A DNA stretch of 8,853 nt from Holophagales bacterium (lineage in GTDB: Bacteria; Acidobacteriota; Holophagae; Holophagales; Holophagaceae): the NCBI GenBank assembly GCA_031283145.1, contig JAITCJ010000026.1, positions 1 through 8,853 on the forward strand, given 5' to 3'. The notes beneath the pieces were generated by a model, which saw nothing but the letters and a program-made list of their open reading frames with translations, did no database searches and was not told the DNA's origin. A program made the translations under genes and the position numbers. Each line of letters opens with the position of its first letter. Position 1 is the first letter of the stretch. Shown here piece by piece: positions 1-6,536 of the stretch.

Positions 1-1
1 G

Positions 2-118
2 AAGAACGATCTGTGGCGGCCTATGCCGGATGGGTCTGTAAAAATGGGTATAGTATCAGTTAAGGATGATTCCAAGCGGCAAGATGAAAAACAGGAGACG
101 GCGGCTGACGTGAAATAA
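2..118 (+). CDS. C-terminal end of an unidentified protein (partial, enters from left edge)
   Basis: One frame is open from base 2 to a TAA stop at 116-118, giving 38 residues that begin KNDLWRPMPDGSV and end in a charged, polar tail (ETAADVK). The other two plus frames hit stops within about 65 bases. The composition looks like a real, disordered C-terminus, but it is too short to assign a family. The gene start lies outside the window. After the stop the sequence becomes A+T-rich and full of inverted repeats, consistent with the end of a gene. It could also be a chance open frame. Confidence 0.4.
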   Translation, partial: KNDLWRPMPDGSVKMGIVSVKDDSKRQDEKQETAADVK

Positions 119-168
119 GTCCAATGCAATTATAGCCAGTCAGCTTTAAAATCATCTTGTTTATCAAA

Positions 169-259
169 AGACTTCTTTCGTAACCCTAACAAGACATCTT
201 GAAATTACATATACAAACAAGCAAAAAGTTTCTTGTTCAAGCGGTTACGAAAGAAGTCT
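169..259. repeat. 91-bp element with perfect 17-bp inverted-repeat arms
   Basis: The left arm AGACTTCTTTCGTAACC (169-185) is the exact reverse complement of the right arm (243-259). After a small asymmetric internal loop, AACAAGA (188-194) pairs again with TCTTGTT (231-237), so the arms reach about 26 and 29 bases around a 36-base A-rich loop. Both outer ends abut AAA (166-168 and 260-262), which could be a 3-bp target duplication but is too short to prove one. It has no coding capacity. It may be a small non-autonomous transposable element, a collapsed insertion-sequence remnant, or a structured RNA hairpin. There is no T-run as expected for an intrinsic terminator. Confidence 0.75.
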
Positions 260-316
260 AAAGTAGGAGGCACTTCGTTTCAAGGTTGCGCTGTAGTGAA
301 GTGAGCCGCCGACAGG

Positions 317-388
317 AATGCGGACAAATCGCCGTTGGATTTGGCGTTGCGAGGCAACGACAGTGACTTTACGGCGATTGACCGCATT
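317..388. repeat. Nested hairpin / imperfect inverted repeat
   Basis: AATGCGG (317-323) pairs with CCGCATT (382-388), and AATCGCCGT (327-335) pairs with ACGGCGATT (371-379), separated only by a small internal loop (ACA against GA). Inside the enclosed 35 bases is a second hairpin, CGTTGC (345-350), GAG loop, GCAACG (354-359). The result is a two-tier cruciform or RNA-like fold. Its right edge coincides with the left TA boundary of the MITE-like element at 388. Function unknown: it may be a separate repeat family or a structured transcript. Confidence 0.6.
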
Positions 389-503
389 ATAGCAATTTCA
401 GTTATTGTAGTCCATAGATACAATGCCTATCCAGCTTCAATGTCTTTGGGCTTAATCGTATCCAGAGCCTCAGCGATGGACTACAATAACCTGAACTGCT
501 ATA
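388..503. mobile_element. MITE-like element, TA-bounded, 28-bp terminal inverted repeats
   Basis: The left terminal repeat (388-415, beginning TATAGCAATTTCAG) matches the reverse complement of the right one (476-503) at 24 of 28 positions without gaps. The mismatches cluster at repeat positions 8 and 11-13, and the innermost 15 bp are perfect. Both outer ends are TA, as in elements that insert at and duplicate TA (IS630/Tc1-mariner type MITEs, analogous in layout to Neisseria Correia elements). The 60-bp interior has a further weak inverted repeat, GATAC (417-421) with GTATC (458-462). There is no transposase, so any movement would be in trans. Family assignment is inference: the repeat architecture is plain, but I do not recognise the specific element. 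Confidence 0.65.
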
Positions 504-510
504 AAAGCGG

Positions 511-550
511 AACGGTAGCGCAGACGAAAACCACAGGGCAACGTACCGTT
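511..550. repeat. Short inverted repeat, 7-bp arms
   Basis: AACGGTA (511-517) is the exact reverse complement of TACCGTT (544-550), with a 26-base spacer. It lies just outside the right end of the MITE-like element and about 110 bases beyond the stop codon of the minus-strand peptidase. The arms are short enough that chance is possible. A run of Ts follows on the plus side (TTTT at 549-552), but the loop is long for a terminator. Confidence 0.3.
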
Positions 551-657
551 TTAAAGTTGTTTCACTATATAGAGAAAGGTATAGCAGGTCTGTCAGACAA
601 ACAGAAAGGCGGCCGACTGGTTATCTATCAGGAAGAGTTTAAAACAGAGCGATTTGA

Positions 658-2802
658 TTACTTTCCAAATCCTTCAGGAAGTTTTATGTCCAAGTTCTTT
701 AACAAGAATGCCCACATATCGGCGCGTTCAGAAATTACTTTAGCCATCGGCTTGCCCGCGCCGTGGCCCGCGTCTGTTTCAATTCTGGTGAGAATCGGAG
801 CCGTTCCGCCTTGCGCCTCCTGAAGAGTGGCGGTGAACTTGTGGCTGTGCGCCGGAACTACTCTGTCATCATGATCCCCCGTTGTGATAAGAGTGGCCGG
901 ATATTTTGCGCCAGACACAATGTTGTGCAGCGGAGAATACTTGATCAAGTTGTCAAATCCTTCTTTAGTGTCAGAGCACATATAGTCGCTCTGCCAGGCC
1001 CAGCCAATAGTGAACTTGTGATAGCGCAGCATGTCCAGAACACCTACAGCGGGAATGGCGGCGCCAAAAAGGTCTGGCCGCTGAGTCATGCAAGCGCCTA
1101 CCAGCAGTCCGCCGTTAGAAGCGCCATGAATAGCCAGCTTAGGCGTACTGGTGTATTTCTTAGCGATCAACCACTCGCCTGCCGCAATAAAGTCATCAAA
1201 GCAATTCTGTTTGAGTTCACGCTTGCCCTGTTCCCACCACTCTTTTCCGTATTCATCGCCTCCTCGTATGCAGGCGACAGCATATACACCGCCCATTTCC
1301 ATCCATACAAGGTTCGCGGGGCTGAAGCCTGGCGTCACGGCAGAATTAAAGCCTCCATAGCCATAGAGCAGTGTCGGATTTGTTCCGTCTAGCTTGGCGC
1401 CTTTCTTGCACGCCAAGAAAATCGGTATTCTTGTACCGTCCTTGCTGTTGTAAAAATCCTGCCTGACTTCAAAGTCGCTTGAGTTCATGTCAACTTTGGG
1501 TTTGCGGAAAACAGTCTCTTTTCCCGTTTTCAGGTCATAACGATAAATGGTCGGAGGTTCGTTATAGGAAGTGAAGCCATAATAAGCCTCGCTGTCGCTC
1601 CGCTTACCGCTGAAGCCGGTGAGTGTACCTACACCGCCGTGCCGTATCTGTTTGATGTTTTTGCCATTCTTTAAGTCATACAATTTTACTTGGTTCAATG
1701 CGTCTATTTTCCATGTAACCGCAACCTTGTCGCCAAATAGTGACGCGCCGGCAATAACATCTCGGCCACTGGCCTGCGGAATTATTTCCCGCCAGACTGA
1801 GCGTGCGGGTTGTTTCAGATTAACGGCGATGATCCTTCCACGCGGAGCGCTGTGGTCAGTCGCTATGTAAAAAGTGTCGCTATCGTTGCCCAAAAAATCG
1901 TAGCTTGCGTCAAAATCATCGAACATCGGCTGAAATTCACTATCAGACTTATCTAAGTCTTTGACAAAAATGCGATTTTTGCGTTCAGTCCCCTCTGTTT
2001 GATTGACGATCAACCAACGGCCATCTTCAGAGACATAGGCGCCAAAGCCCCAGTCCGGCTGATTCTTGCGTTCAAACACCAACTGGTCGGATTCCTGCGG
2101 GTCTCCGATTCTGTGAAAATAGACTTTCTGGAATTTGTTTAGGCCCGTCAATGCGTCGTCGCCTTTGGGAGCGTCGTACCTTGAGTAGTAAAAACCGGAA
2201 GCATCTTTCTTCCACGCGGCGCCGCTGAATTTGCTCCATTGGATTTCATCTGTTAAGTCTTTTCCTGTGGCAACATCCCTGACTTTCCAGACAACCCAAT
2301 CGCTGCCAGCGTTGCTCAAGGAATAGGCCAAATATTTGCCATCATCGCTTACGCTCATACCACTCAAGGCAACGGTGCCATTGGCGCTCAAAGTATTGGG
2401 ATCTAAAAGCGCACGGCCTTTTTCCGCCAATTTGTCAGTTACATAAAGTACCGACTGATTTTGAAGCCCTGTGTTGTAAGTATAGAAATACAGATTCCCA
2501 TATTTTGAAGGAGCGCTGTAACGCTCATAATTCCACAACTTTGTCATTCGGTCCTGAATGCCGGTTCTCTCCGGAATACCGGACAAATACTTTTCTGCAA
2601 CCTCATTTTGAGCCTTTACCCAAGCCTTTGTATCCAAGCTGTTATCGTCTTCCAGCCAACGGTATGGGTCTGGTACCAGGGTGCCAAAATATGTGTCTGC
2701 CACATCAAGTTTACGTGTAACTGGCGGTTTAAGCGGAGTTTGCGCTGTGGCGGCAATGGCGCAACCGGCAAGAATGATAGTCAAATTTCTCAAGCGGGTC
2801 AT
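658..2802 (-). CDS. Prolyl oligopeptidase (S9A serine peptidase), exported
   Basis: This 714-residue protein has the full length of family S9A prolyl oligopeptidases, which cut short peptides after proline. The N-terminal DPYRWLEDD (45-53) leads into a beta-propeller (roughly 90-440) that gates access to the alpha/beta-hydrolase domain (about 445-714). The catalytic triad is visible: Ser562 in HGASNGG, Asp645 in GDHDDRVVP and His680 in DAGHGAGKP. Arg647 corresponds to the substrate-binding Arg of the porcine enzyme, and Tyr480 (LYGYGGF) to its oxyanion tyrosine. The first 20 residues form a signal sequence with arginines at 3 and 5, then either a lipobox LAGC (Cys14) or a signal peptidase I site ATA|Q after residue 20, so it acts outside the cytoplasm. 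The start is supported by GGAGG at 2807-2811. It is a single gene, divergent from the phosphoesterase. The family call is very secure; the natural substrates are unknown. Confidence 0.97.
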   Translation of the reverse strand: MTRLRNLTIILAGCAIAATAQTPLKPPVTRKLDVADTYFGTLVPDPYRWLEDDNSLDTKAWVKAQNEVAEKYLSGIPERTGIQDRMTKLWNYERYSAPSKYGNLYFYTYNTGLQNQSVLYVTDKLAEKGRALLDPNTLSANGTVALSGMSVSDDGKYLAYSLSNAGSDWVVWKVRDVATGKDLTDEIQWSKFSGAAWKKDASGFYYSRYDAPKGDDALTGLNKFQKVYFHRIGDPQESDQLVFERKNQPDWGFGAYVSEDGRWLIVNQTEGTERKNRIFVKDLDKSDSEFQPMFDDFDASYDFLGNDSDTFYIATDHSAPRGRIIAVNLKQPARSVWREIIPQASGRDVIAGASLFGDKVAVTWKIDALNQVKLYDLKNGKNIKQIRHGGVGTLTGFSGKRSDSEAYYGFTSYNEPPTIYRYDLKTGKETVFRKPKVDMNSSDFEVRQDFYNSKDGTRIPIFLACKKGAKLDGTNPTLLYGYGGFNSAVTPGFSPANLVWMEMGGVYAVACIRGGDEYGKEWWEQGKRELKQNCFDDFIAAGEWLIAKKYTSTPKLAIHGASNGGLLVGACMTQRPDLFGAAIPAVGVLDMLRYHKFTIGWAWQSDYMCSDTKEGFDNLIKYSPLHNIVSGAKYPATLITTGDHDDRVVPAHSHKFTATLQEAQGGTAPILTRIETDAGHGAGKPMAKVISERADMWAFLLKNLDIKLPEGFGK

Positions 2803-2906
2803 ACCGCCTCCAAATTGATAATTACTGGAATCTCATTTCGTCAGGCATTCTCATAACCACTCAGCCTGCCAGAGCATTTTACACTCAAAGCGTTCCAAAT
2901 ACGCGT

Positions 2907-2935
2907 AATATCCACAATTATTATCAATTCGCCAA
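2907..2935 (-). promoter_or_regulatory. Possible sigma-70 promoter for the peptidase gene
   Basis: Read on the minus strand, TTGGCG (2930-2935) and GATATT (2907-2912) are separated by exactly 17 bases. Each matches the -35 and -10 consensus at four of six positions. Transcription would start about 100 bases before the ATG at 2802. The -35 box lies between the two arms of the palindrome at 2919-2947. The match is weak and other pairings are possible. Confidence 0.22.
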
Positions 2936-2947
2936 ACACTGATAATA
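2919..2947. promoter_or_regulatory. Operator-like palindrome between divergent genes
   Basis: TATTATCA (2919-2926) is a perfect reverse complement of TGATAATA (2940-2947). The half-site centres are 21 bp apart, about two helical turns, the geometry of a dimeric repressor or activator site. It lies in the 214-base space between the divergently oriented peptidase and phosphoesterase genes and brackets the weak -35 candidate of the peptidase. The arms are A+T-rich, so chance cannot be excluded. No regulator is encoded next to it. Confidence 0.3.
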
Positions 2948-3016
2948 TTAAGTTGCTTGCTCACAATGCGGCGCAAGGCATTGCGGTACAATCACGCATT
3001 TAATCGGATTTATACT

Positions 3017-4144
3017 ATGTCAGTCAGAATGATCTTGCCCATTGCAGTTATCACCTTGGTGCTGGGGTTTGCGTGTACATACATGTCCCTAAGAAGCATG
3101 GCGTTTAGTCCGCTGCTCAGCCGCCATCCGTGGGTGACATGGGGCATATTTGTTTTTATGCTCCTGATCCCCATTGTGAACCGTCTCGTCGGCCATTTCC
3201 AAACCATAGACTGGGTGTGCTACATCATATTTGGCGCTGTAAGCACTTACATAGTCTATTTGGGTGTTGCCGACCTGTTTCAATTCCTTTTGCGACGATT
3301 TTTCAACGCGCCGGCATCTGCCGGCATCTGGGCACTGCGAACAGCCATGGCCGCAACGATAATTTCAATCGTTGTTGGCTATGCGCAAGCGTTGAAGCCG
3401 CCCACAGTCCGCCGCGTGGAAGTCCCGATTTCAGGTCTGAACAAGTCACTTGAAGACTTCACCATTGCGCAGATTTCAGATCTCCACATTGACACAATGG
3501 TTTCAAAGAGAAGCATTGAACAACTGACGCTTCAGATAAACGAACTCAACCCTGACGTCATTGCTGTTACGGGTGATCTTGTAGATGGTTCCGTCAGCGA
3601 CCTGCTTCCCAAAGTAGCATTACTGGGAAATTTAAAACCTAAAAACTGTGTTTGTTTTGTTACGGGAAATCACGAGTATTACTCGGGTGATTTACAGAAC
3701 TGGCTGGATGTTTTCAATAAAATGGAGTGGTGTGTATTGATGAACAATAATGTGTTAATTCAGCGCAACGACGCCAAGTTAGCCATTATCGGGATTCCCG
3801 ATTCAACAAGCGGGGGTATCCGAGGTTATGGCCCCAAACCTGATCTGGCGATGGCTTTTCCCGAAACACTTAAAGGTACGCCAAAAATATTACTCCATCA
3901 CAAACCAACTAATTTCTTAGAGGCCGAAAGAGCTGACATTGACTTACAACTCTCTGGACATACTCATGCGGGCCAATACTTTCCTTGGAGCGCGATAATC
4001 CCGCTGCTTTTCGATTTTTCTCATGGTTTGAAGCGATACAAGAGAATGTTGATATATACCAGCGCCGGAACTGGTTTTTGGGGGCCGCCAAATCGTTTTC
4101 TACGGCCAAAAGAATTAACCCTGTTAGTACTTAAGAGTACTTAG
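3017..4144 (+). CDS. Membrane-anchored calcineurin-like metallophosphoesterase (YkuE/YaeI-like)
   Basis: With the ATG at 3017 the product is 375 residues. About four hydrophobic segments come first (near 5-24, 39-57, 66-92 and 104-125), followed by a Metallophos domain from about residue 148. All metal-binding motifs are present: DLH (Asp155, His157), GDLVDG (Asp187), GNHEYY (Asn218, His219), LLHHKP (His294/295) and SGHTHAGQ (His315, His317). This supports a dinuclear-metal phosphodiesterase or phosphatase held in the inner membrane. The related YkuE/YaeI branch includes phospholipid-type enzymes and the chlamydial UDP-2,3-diacylglucosamine hydrolase LpxG, so a lipid-linked substrate is possible but unproven. 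Starts at TTG 2957 or ATG 2966 would add up to 20 residues. None of the candidates has a good Shine-Dalgarno; I prefer 3017 because it places a short charged head before the first helix. Confidence 0.9.
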   Translation: MSVRMILPIAVITLVLGFACTYMSLRSMAFSPLLSRHPWVTWGIFVFMLLIPIVNRLVGHFQTIDWVCYIIFGAVSTYIVYLGVADLFQFLLRRFFNAPASAGIWALRTAMAATIISIVVGYAQALKPPTVRRVEVPISGLNKSLEDFTIAQISDLHIDTMVSKRSIEQLTLQINELNPDVIAVTGDLVDGSVSDLLPKVALLGNLKPKNCVCFVTGNHEYYSGDLQNWLDVFNKMEWCVLMNNNVLIQRNDAKLAIIGIPDSTSGGIRGYGPKPDLAMAFPETLKGTPKILLHHKPTNFLEAERADIDLQLSGHTHAGQYFPWSAIIPLLFDFSHGLKRYKRMLIYTSAGTGFWGPPNRFLRPKELTLLVLKST

Positions 4145-4207
4145 GACGCGAATCTCCGATAGTTTCATACTCATCAATACCGTTCTCTCAAATGAATAAA
4201 ATGTGAA

Positions 4208-4236
4208 TTGAATTTCATACATTAAGCTAGTAAAGT
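4208..4236 (+). promoter_or_regulatory. Possible sigma-70 promoter for the response regulator
   Basis: TTGAAT (4208-4213) and TAAAGT (4231-4236) are separated by exactly 17 bases, each matching consensus at four of six positions, and end 22 bases before the ATG at 4259. The octamer TTTCATAC occurs at 4163-4170 and again at 4213-4220, exactly 50 bases apart. The second copy overlaps the end of the -35 box and could be part of a regulatory site. This is weak evidence. Confidence 0.28.
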
Positions 4237-4258
4237 TATTGATGAACGCTGAATAAAT

Positions 4259-4987
4259 ATGACTCTCTCAACAGAAATGCCCCTAGTTACAAATACTCCA
4301 GACAAATCAAGGATTGTCCTGTTAGTAGAAGATGACAGGGCAACTCAAAGCCTGCTCCAAGCCGGCCTCCGTGAATTATCTGAATATCAGGTGATTATTG
4401 CGGACAACGGAGTGGAAGCGCTTGAAGTTCTGAAAAAACAAATTGTAAATGTAATTGTGACAGACCTCAATATGCCTGTAATGAATGGTTTTGAATTAAT
4501 ATCCATTATTTATGATCTATATCCCCACATCCCTGTTCTTGTAATGACAGGATCGGCAAAAATTCCCAATCAAAACGCTCCTCTGTCCATGAGAGTTTTG
4601 CGAATTCTTCCCAAGCCAATCAAACTGTCCGCTTTGGCGGAACAAGTCAAAGAAGCGGCGGAATATAAGCCAGACAGAATTGTCCAGGGAATACCGCTGA
4701 ACGATTTTCTTCAACTGATGGAGTGGGAACTCAAGACCTGCGCTTTGGCTGTTGAGTCGGAGGAAAACATGGGAATGCTTTATATCCAAAATGGCGCGCT
4801 GCTCCACGCGAGTTTTAAGGAATTTGAAGGATTGGACGCAGCTTACAAAATTTTGAACTGGGCTTGCCCGCGAATTCAGTTTAAAAATGCCTGCCTTATG
4901 GTTAGGACTATCAATATCCCGTTGACTGAATTACTTCTGAATGCCGCTAAGCGTAAAGATTCAGAAAATGACGCGCCGAGCGGTTGA
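4259..4987 (+). CDS. Response regulator: receiver domain plus DUF4388
   Basis: The protein has 242 residues. Residues about 18-135 form a receiver domain with every key residue: acidic pocket Glu24-Asp25-Asp26, phospho-acceptor Asp69 in VTDLNMP, the switch residue Thr97 in VMTGSA and Lys119 in LPKPIK. Residues about 141-235 (from RIVQGIPLNDFLQLMEWE) match the DUF4388/PatA-N-like domain, including the typical stretch around GMLYIQNGALLHASF. There is no DNA-binding helix-turn-helix or enzymatic output domain, so the output is probably by protein-protein contact rather than transcription. No histidine kinase is nearby; the gene is an orphan, preceded by a 114-base gap and followed by 251 non-coding bases. 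No strong Shine-Dalgarno precedes the ATG. An in-frame ATG at residue 7 is also possible. Confidence 0.92.
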   Translation: MTLSTEMPLVTNTPDKSRIVLLVEDDRATQSLLQAGLRELSEYQVIIADNGVEALEVLKKQIVNVIVTDLNMPVMNGFELISIIYDLYPHIPVLVMTGSAKIPNQNAPLSMRVLRILPKPIKLSALAEQVKEAAEYKPDRIVQGIPLNDFLQLMEWELKTCALAVESEENMGMLYIQNGALLHASFKEFEGLDAAYKILNWACPRIQFKNACLMVRTINIPLTELLLNAAKRKDSENDAPSG

Positions 4988-5238
4988 GCGGGTCATAATA
5001 AAAATCTGTCAGAATTGCTTGATCTATGGGAAGATACATAGTGTCAGCATCTTATGTGTGCACTTAAGGTAATCGCAAAAAAACGTTTTAGTCCGTGCCT
5101 CCATTTCGCCGTCCGCTCCAGTGTCGCGTCCGGCATTATTCAGGCGCGGCCTGTCAATACAGTTGAAATTGCAGAACTGAAGTTTTGCGGCCGGCTCATT
5201 TTTAAAACAAAATAGCTTCACAAACCTAAAGGAGTGTC

Positions 5239-6480
5239 ATGTCTCGAATCAAACCTTTCCGCGCCTTTCGCCCAAAGGCCGAATTTGCCGCTGATATCGC
5301 TTCTGTTCCTTACGATGTAATTAATTCAAAAGAAGCAAGGCAGTTGGCATCGGGCAACCCGCGTTCCTTTCTGCGTGTAGGACGCCCTGAGATTAACCTG
5401 CCCGAAGGCGTTGACGAACACAGTGATGAAGTGTACGCGGCCGCTGTAAAAGCGCTGCAAGGGTTTATCAAAGAGGGAACGCTGTTTCAGGAAAACAAAC
5501 CTTGTTTTTATATTTATCAGCAGCGTATGGGCGGCCATGTTCAGGCCGGTCTGGTCTGTCTTTGCTCTGTAAAGGAGTATGAAAGCAACCTGATTAAAAA
5601 ACACGAATACACACGCAAAGATAAAGAAGATGACCGAACCCGACACGTCACCGAACAAGGCGCCAACGCAGAGCCTGTTTTTCTCACATATCCAGCGCTT
5701 CCTTACATTGACAGCCTGGTAAACAAAGCCCGAGAGACAAAGCCGGTATATGACATAACTACATCTGATGAAATCGGGCATACAGTCTGGGTCATTAACG
5801 ATGAAAGCGTCATTTACTCTTTAACAAACCTCTTCAGTGGTATTCCGGCTCTATACATAGCCGATGGTCATCATCGCACAGCCGCCGCCATACGATACGG
5901 ACAAGCCCGCCGCGCCGCCGCAGGTACGGATGCCGTTGGCGAAGAATCATTTGAATACTTCATGGCCGCTGTATTTCCGCACAACCAGCTAAAGGTTATG
6001 GATTACAACCGTGTTGTCAAAGACCTCAATGGGTTGACCAAAGATCAATTCCTGACCAAAGCGCGGGAAAAATTTGAAATCAGCCCAAGTACAACTCGTG
6101 CGCCCAACAGTATCCATACCTTTGGAATGTATCTTGATGGCCAGTGGCATACATTGACAGCCAAGCCCGGTACCTGGAATGCGAATGATCACGTTAAGTC
6201 ATTAGATGTCAGTATTTTACAAGATAATCTATTGCAACCAATTCTGGGCATTCAAGACCCCAGGACGGATACGCGCATTGACTTCATTGGCGGCATCCGC
6301 GGCATGGAGGAGCTTGAAAAACGCGTTAGGGAAGGCGCCGCTGTCGCGTTTGCCATGTTTCCGACTTCTTTGGAAGAACTGATGGCCGTCTCAGACGCTG
6401 GTCAAATCATGCCCCCAAAATCAACCTGGTTTGAGCCCAAATTGCGCTCCGGCCTGCTTGTTCGAGTGTACGAAGAATAA
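5239..6480 (+). CDS. DUF1015 family protein, first gene of the serine biosynthesis operon
   Basis: The 413-residue product matches DUF1015 (COG4198) across its length. It has the N-terminal signature ASVPYDVINSKEARQLASGN (21-40) followed by SFLRVGRPEI, a central basic/acidic block around HEYTRKDKEDDRT (122-134), the hallmark IADGHHRTAAA (207-217, core DGHHR 209-213) and a C-terminal MPPKSTWFEPKLRSGL (391-406). It is presumably cytoplasmic: there is no signal peptide or membrane segment. AAAGGAG at 5228-5234 sets the start. It is 56 bases upstream of serA with no terminator between them. From what I recall, DUF1015 genes recur beside serA and serC in several phyla. The DGHHR motif resembles the nucleotide-site motif of ParB-fold proteins such as the archaeal serine kinase SerK. 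A role in serine or O-phosphoserine metabolism is inference; the biochemical function is unknown to me. Confidence 0.93.
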   Translation: MSRIKPFRAFRPKAEFAADIASVPYDVINSKEARQLASGNPRSFLRVGRPEINLPEGVDEHSDEVYAAAVKALQGFIKEGTLFQENKPCFYIYQQRMGGHVQAGLVCLCSVKEYESNLIKKHEYTRKDKEDDRTRHVTEQGANAEPVFLTYPALPYIDSLVNKARETKPVYDITTSDEIGHTVWVINDESVIYSLTNLFSGIPALYIADGHHRTAAAIRYGQARRAAAGTDAVGEESFEYFMAAVFPHNQLKVMDYNRVVKDLNGLTKDQFLTKAREKFEISPSTTRAPNSIHTFGMYLDGQWHTLTAKPGTWNANDHVKSLDVSILQDNLLQPILGIQDPRTDTRIDFIGGIRGMEELEKRVREGAAVAFAMFPTSLEELMAVSDAGQIMPPKSTWFEPKLRSGLLVRVYEE

Positions 6481-6536
6481 AAAATTTTACTCAGTTATCA
6501 AATCCTTTTATTTCCACATCTAAATAAGGAGCCTCT

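Larger units (their letters stand above)
119..657. other. Intergenic region packed with inverted repeats, no convincing gene
   Basis: This 539-base stretch lies between the possible partial gene on the left and the stop codon of the prolyl oligopeptidase on the right. I find no open frame here with a ribosome binding site and protein-like composition. It holds a 91-bp inverted-repeat element (169-259), a small stem (271-276 with 298-303), a nested hairpin (317-388), a MITE-like element (388-503) and a 7-bp inverted repeat (511-517 with 544-550). The rest, 551-657, shows only a short GTCT/AGAC hairpin at 588-598. No clear T-rich terminator for the minus-strand peptidase gene is visible. Confidence 0.6.

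Noticed and set aside
335..823. Plus-strand open frame of 162 codons
   Set aside because: It runs through the inverted repeats and the MITE-like element and then overlaps the antisense of the peptidase C-terminus. It has no convincing ribosome binding site and no recognisable domain.
763..1392. Plus-strand open frame of 209 codons
   Set aside because: Entirely antisense to the conserved catalytic region of the prolyl oligopeptidase. Composition is irregular and no family is recognised.
4124..4144. AGTACT repeated twice at the end of the phosphoesterase gene, as a possible terminator hairpin
   Set aside because: Only a short A+T-rich stem, inside the coding sequence, with no T-run after it.
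5024..5054. CTATG/CATAG hairpin after the response regulator as a terminator
   Set aside because: Only a five-base A+T-rich stem with no following T-run.
5024..5221. Minus-strand open frame of 65 codons in the gap before the DUF1015 gene
   Set aside because: Cysteine-rich odd composition, no recognised family and convergent with the response regulator. The gap more likely holds the ser operon leader. I see no riboswitch or strong terminator there.
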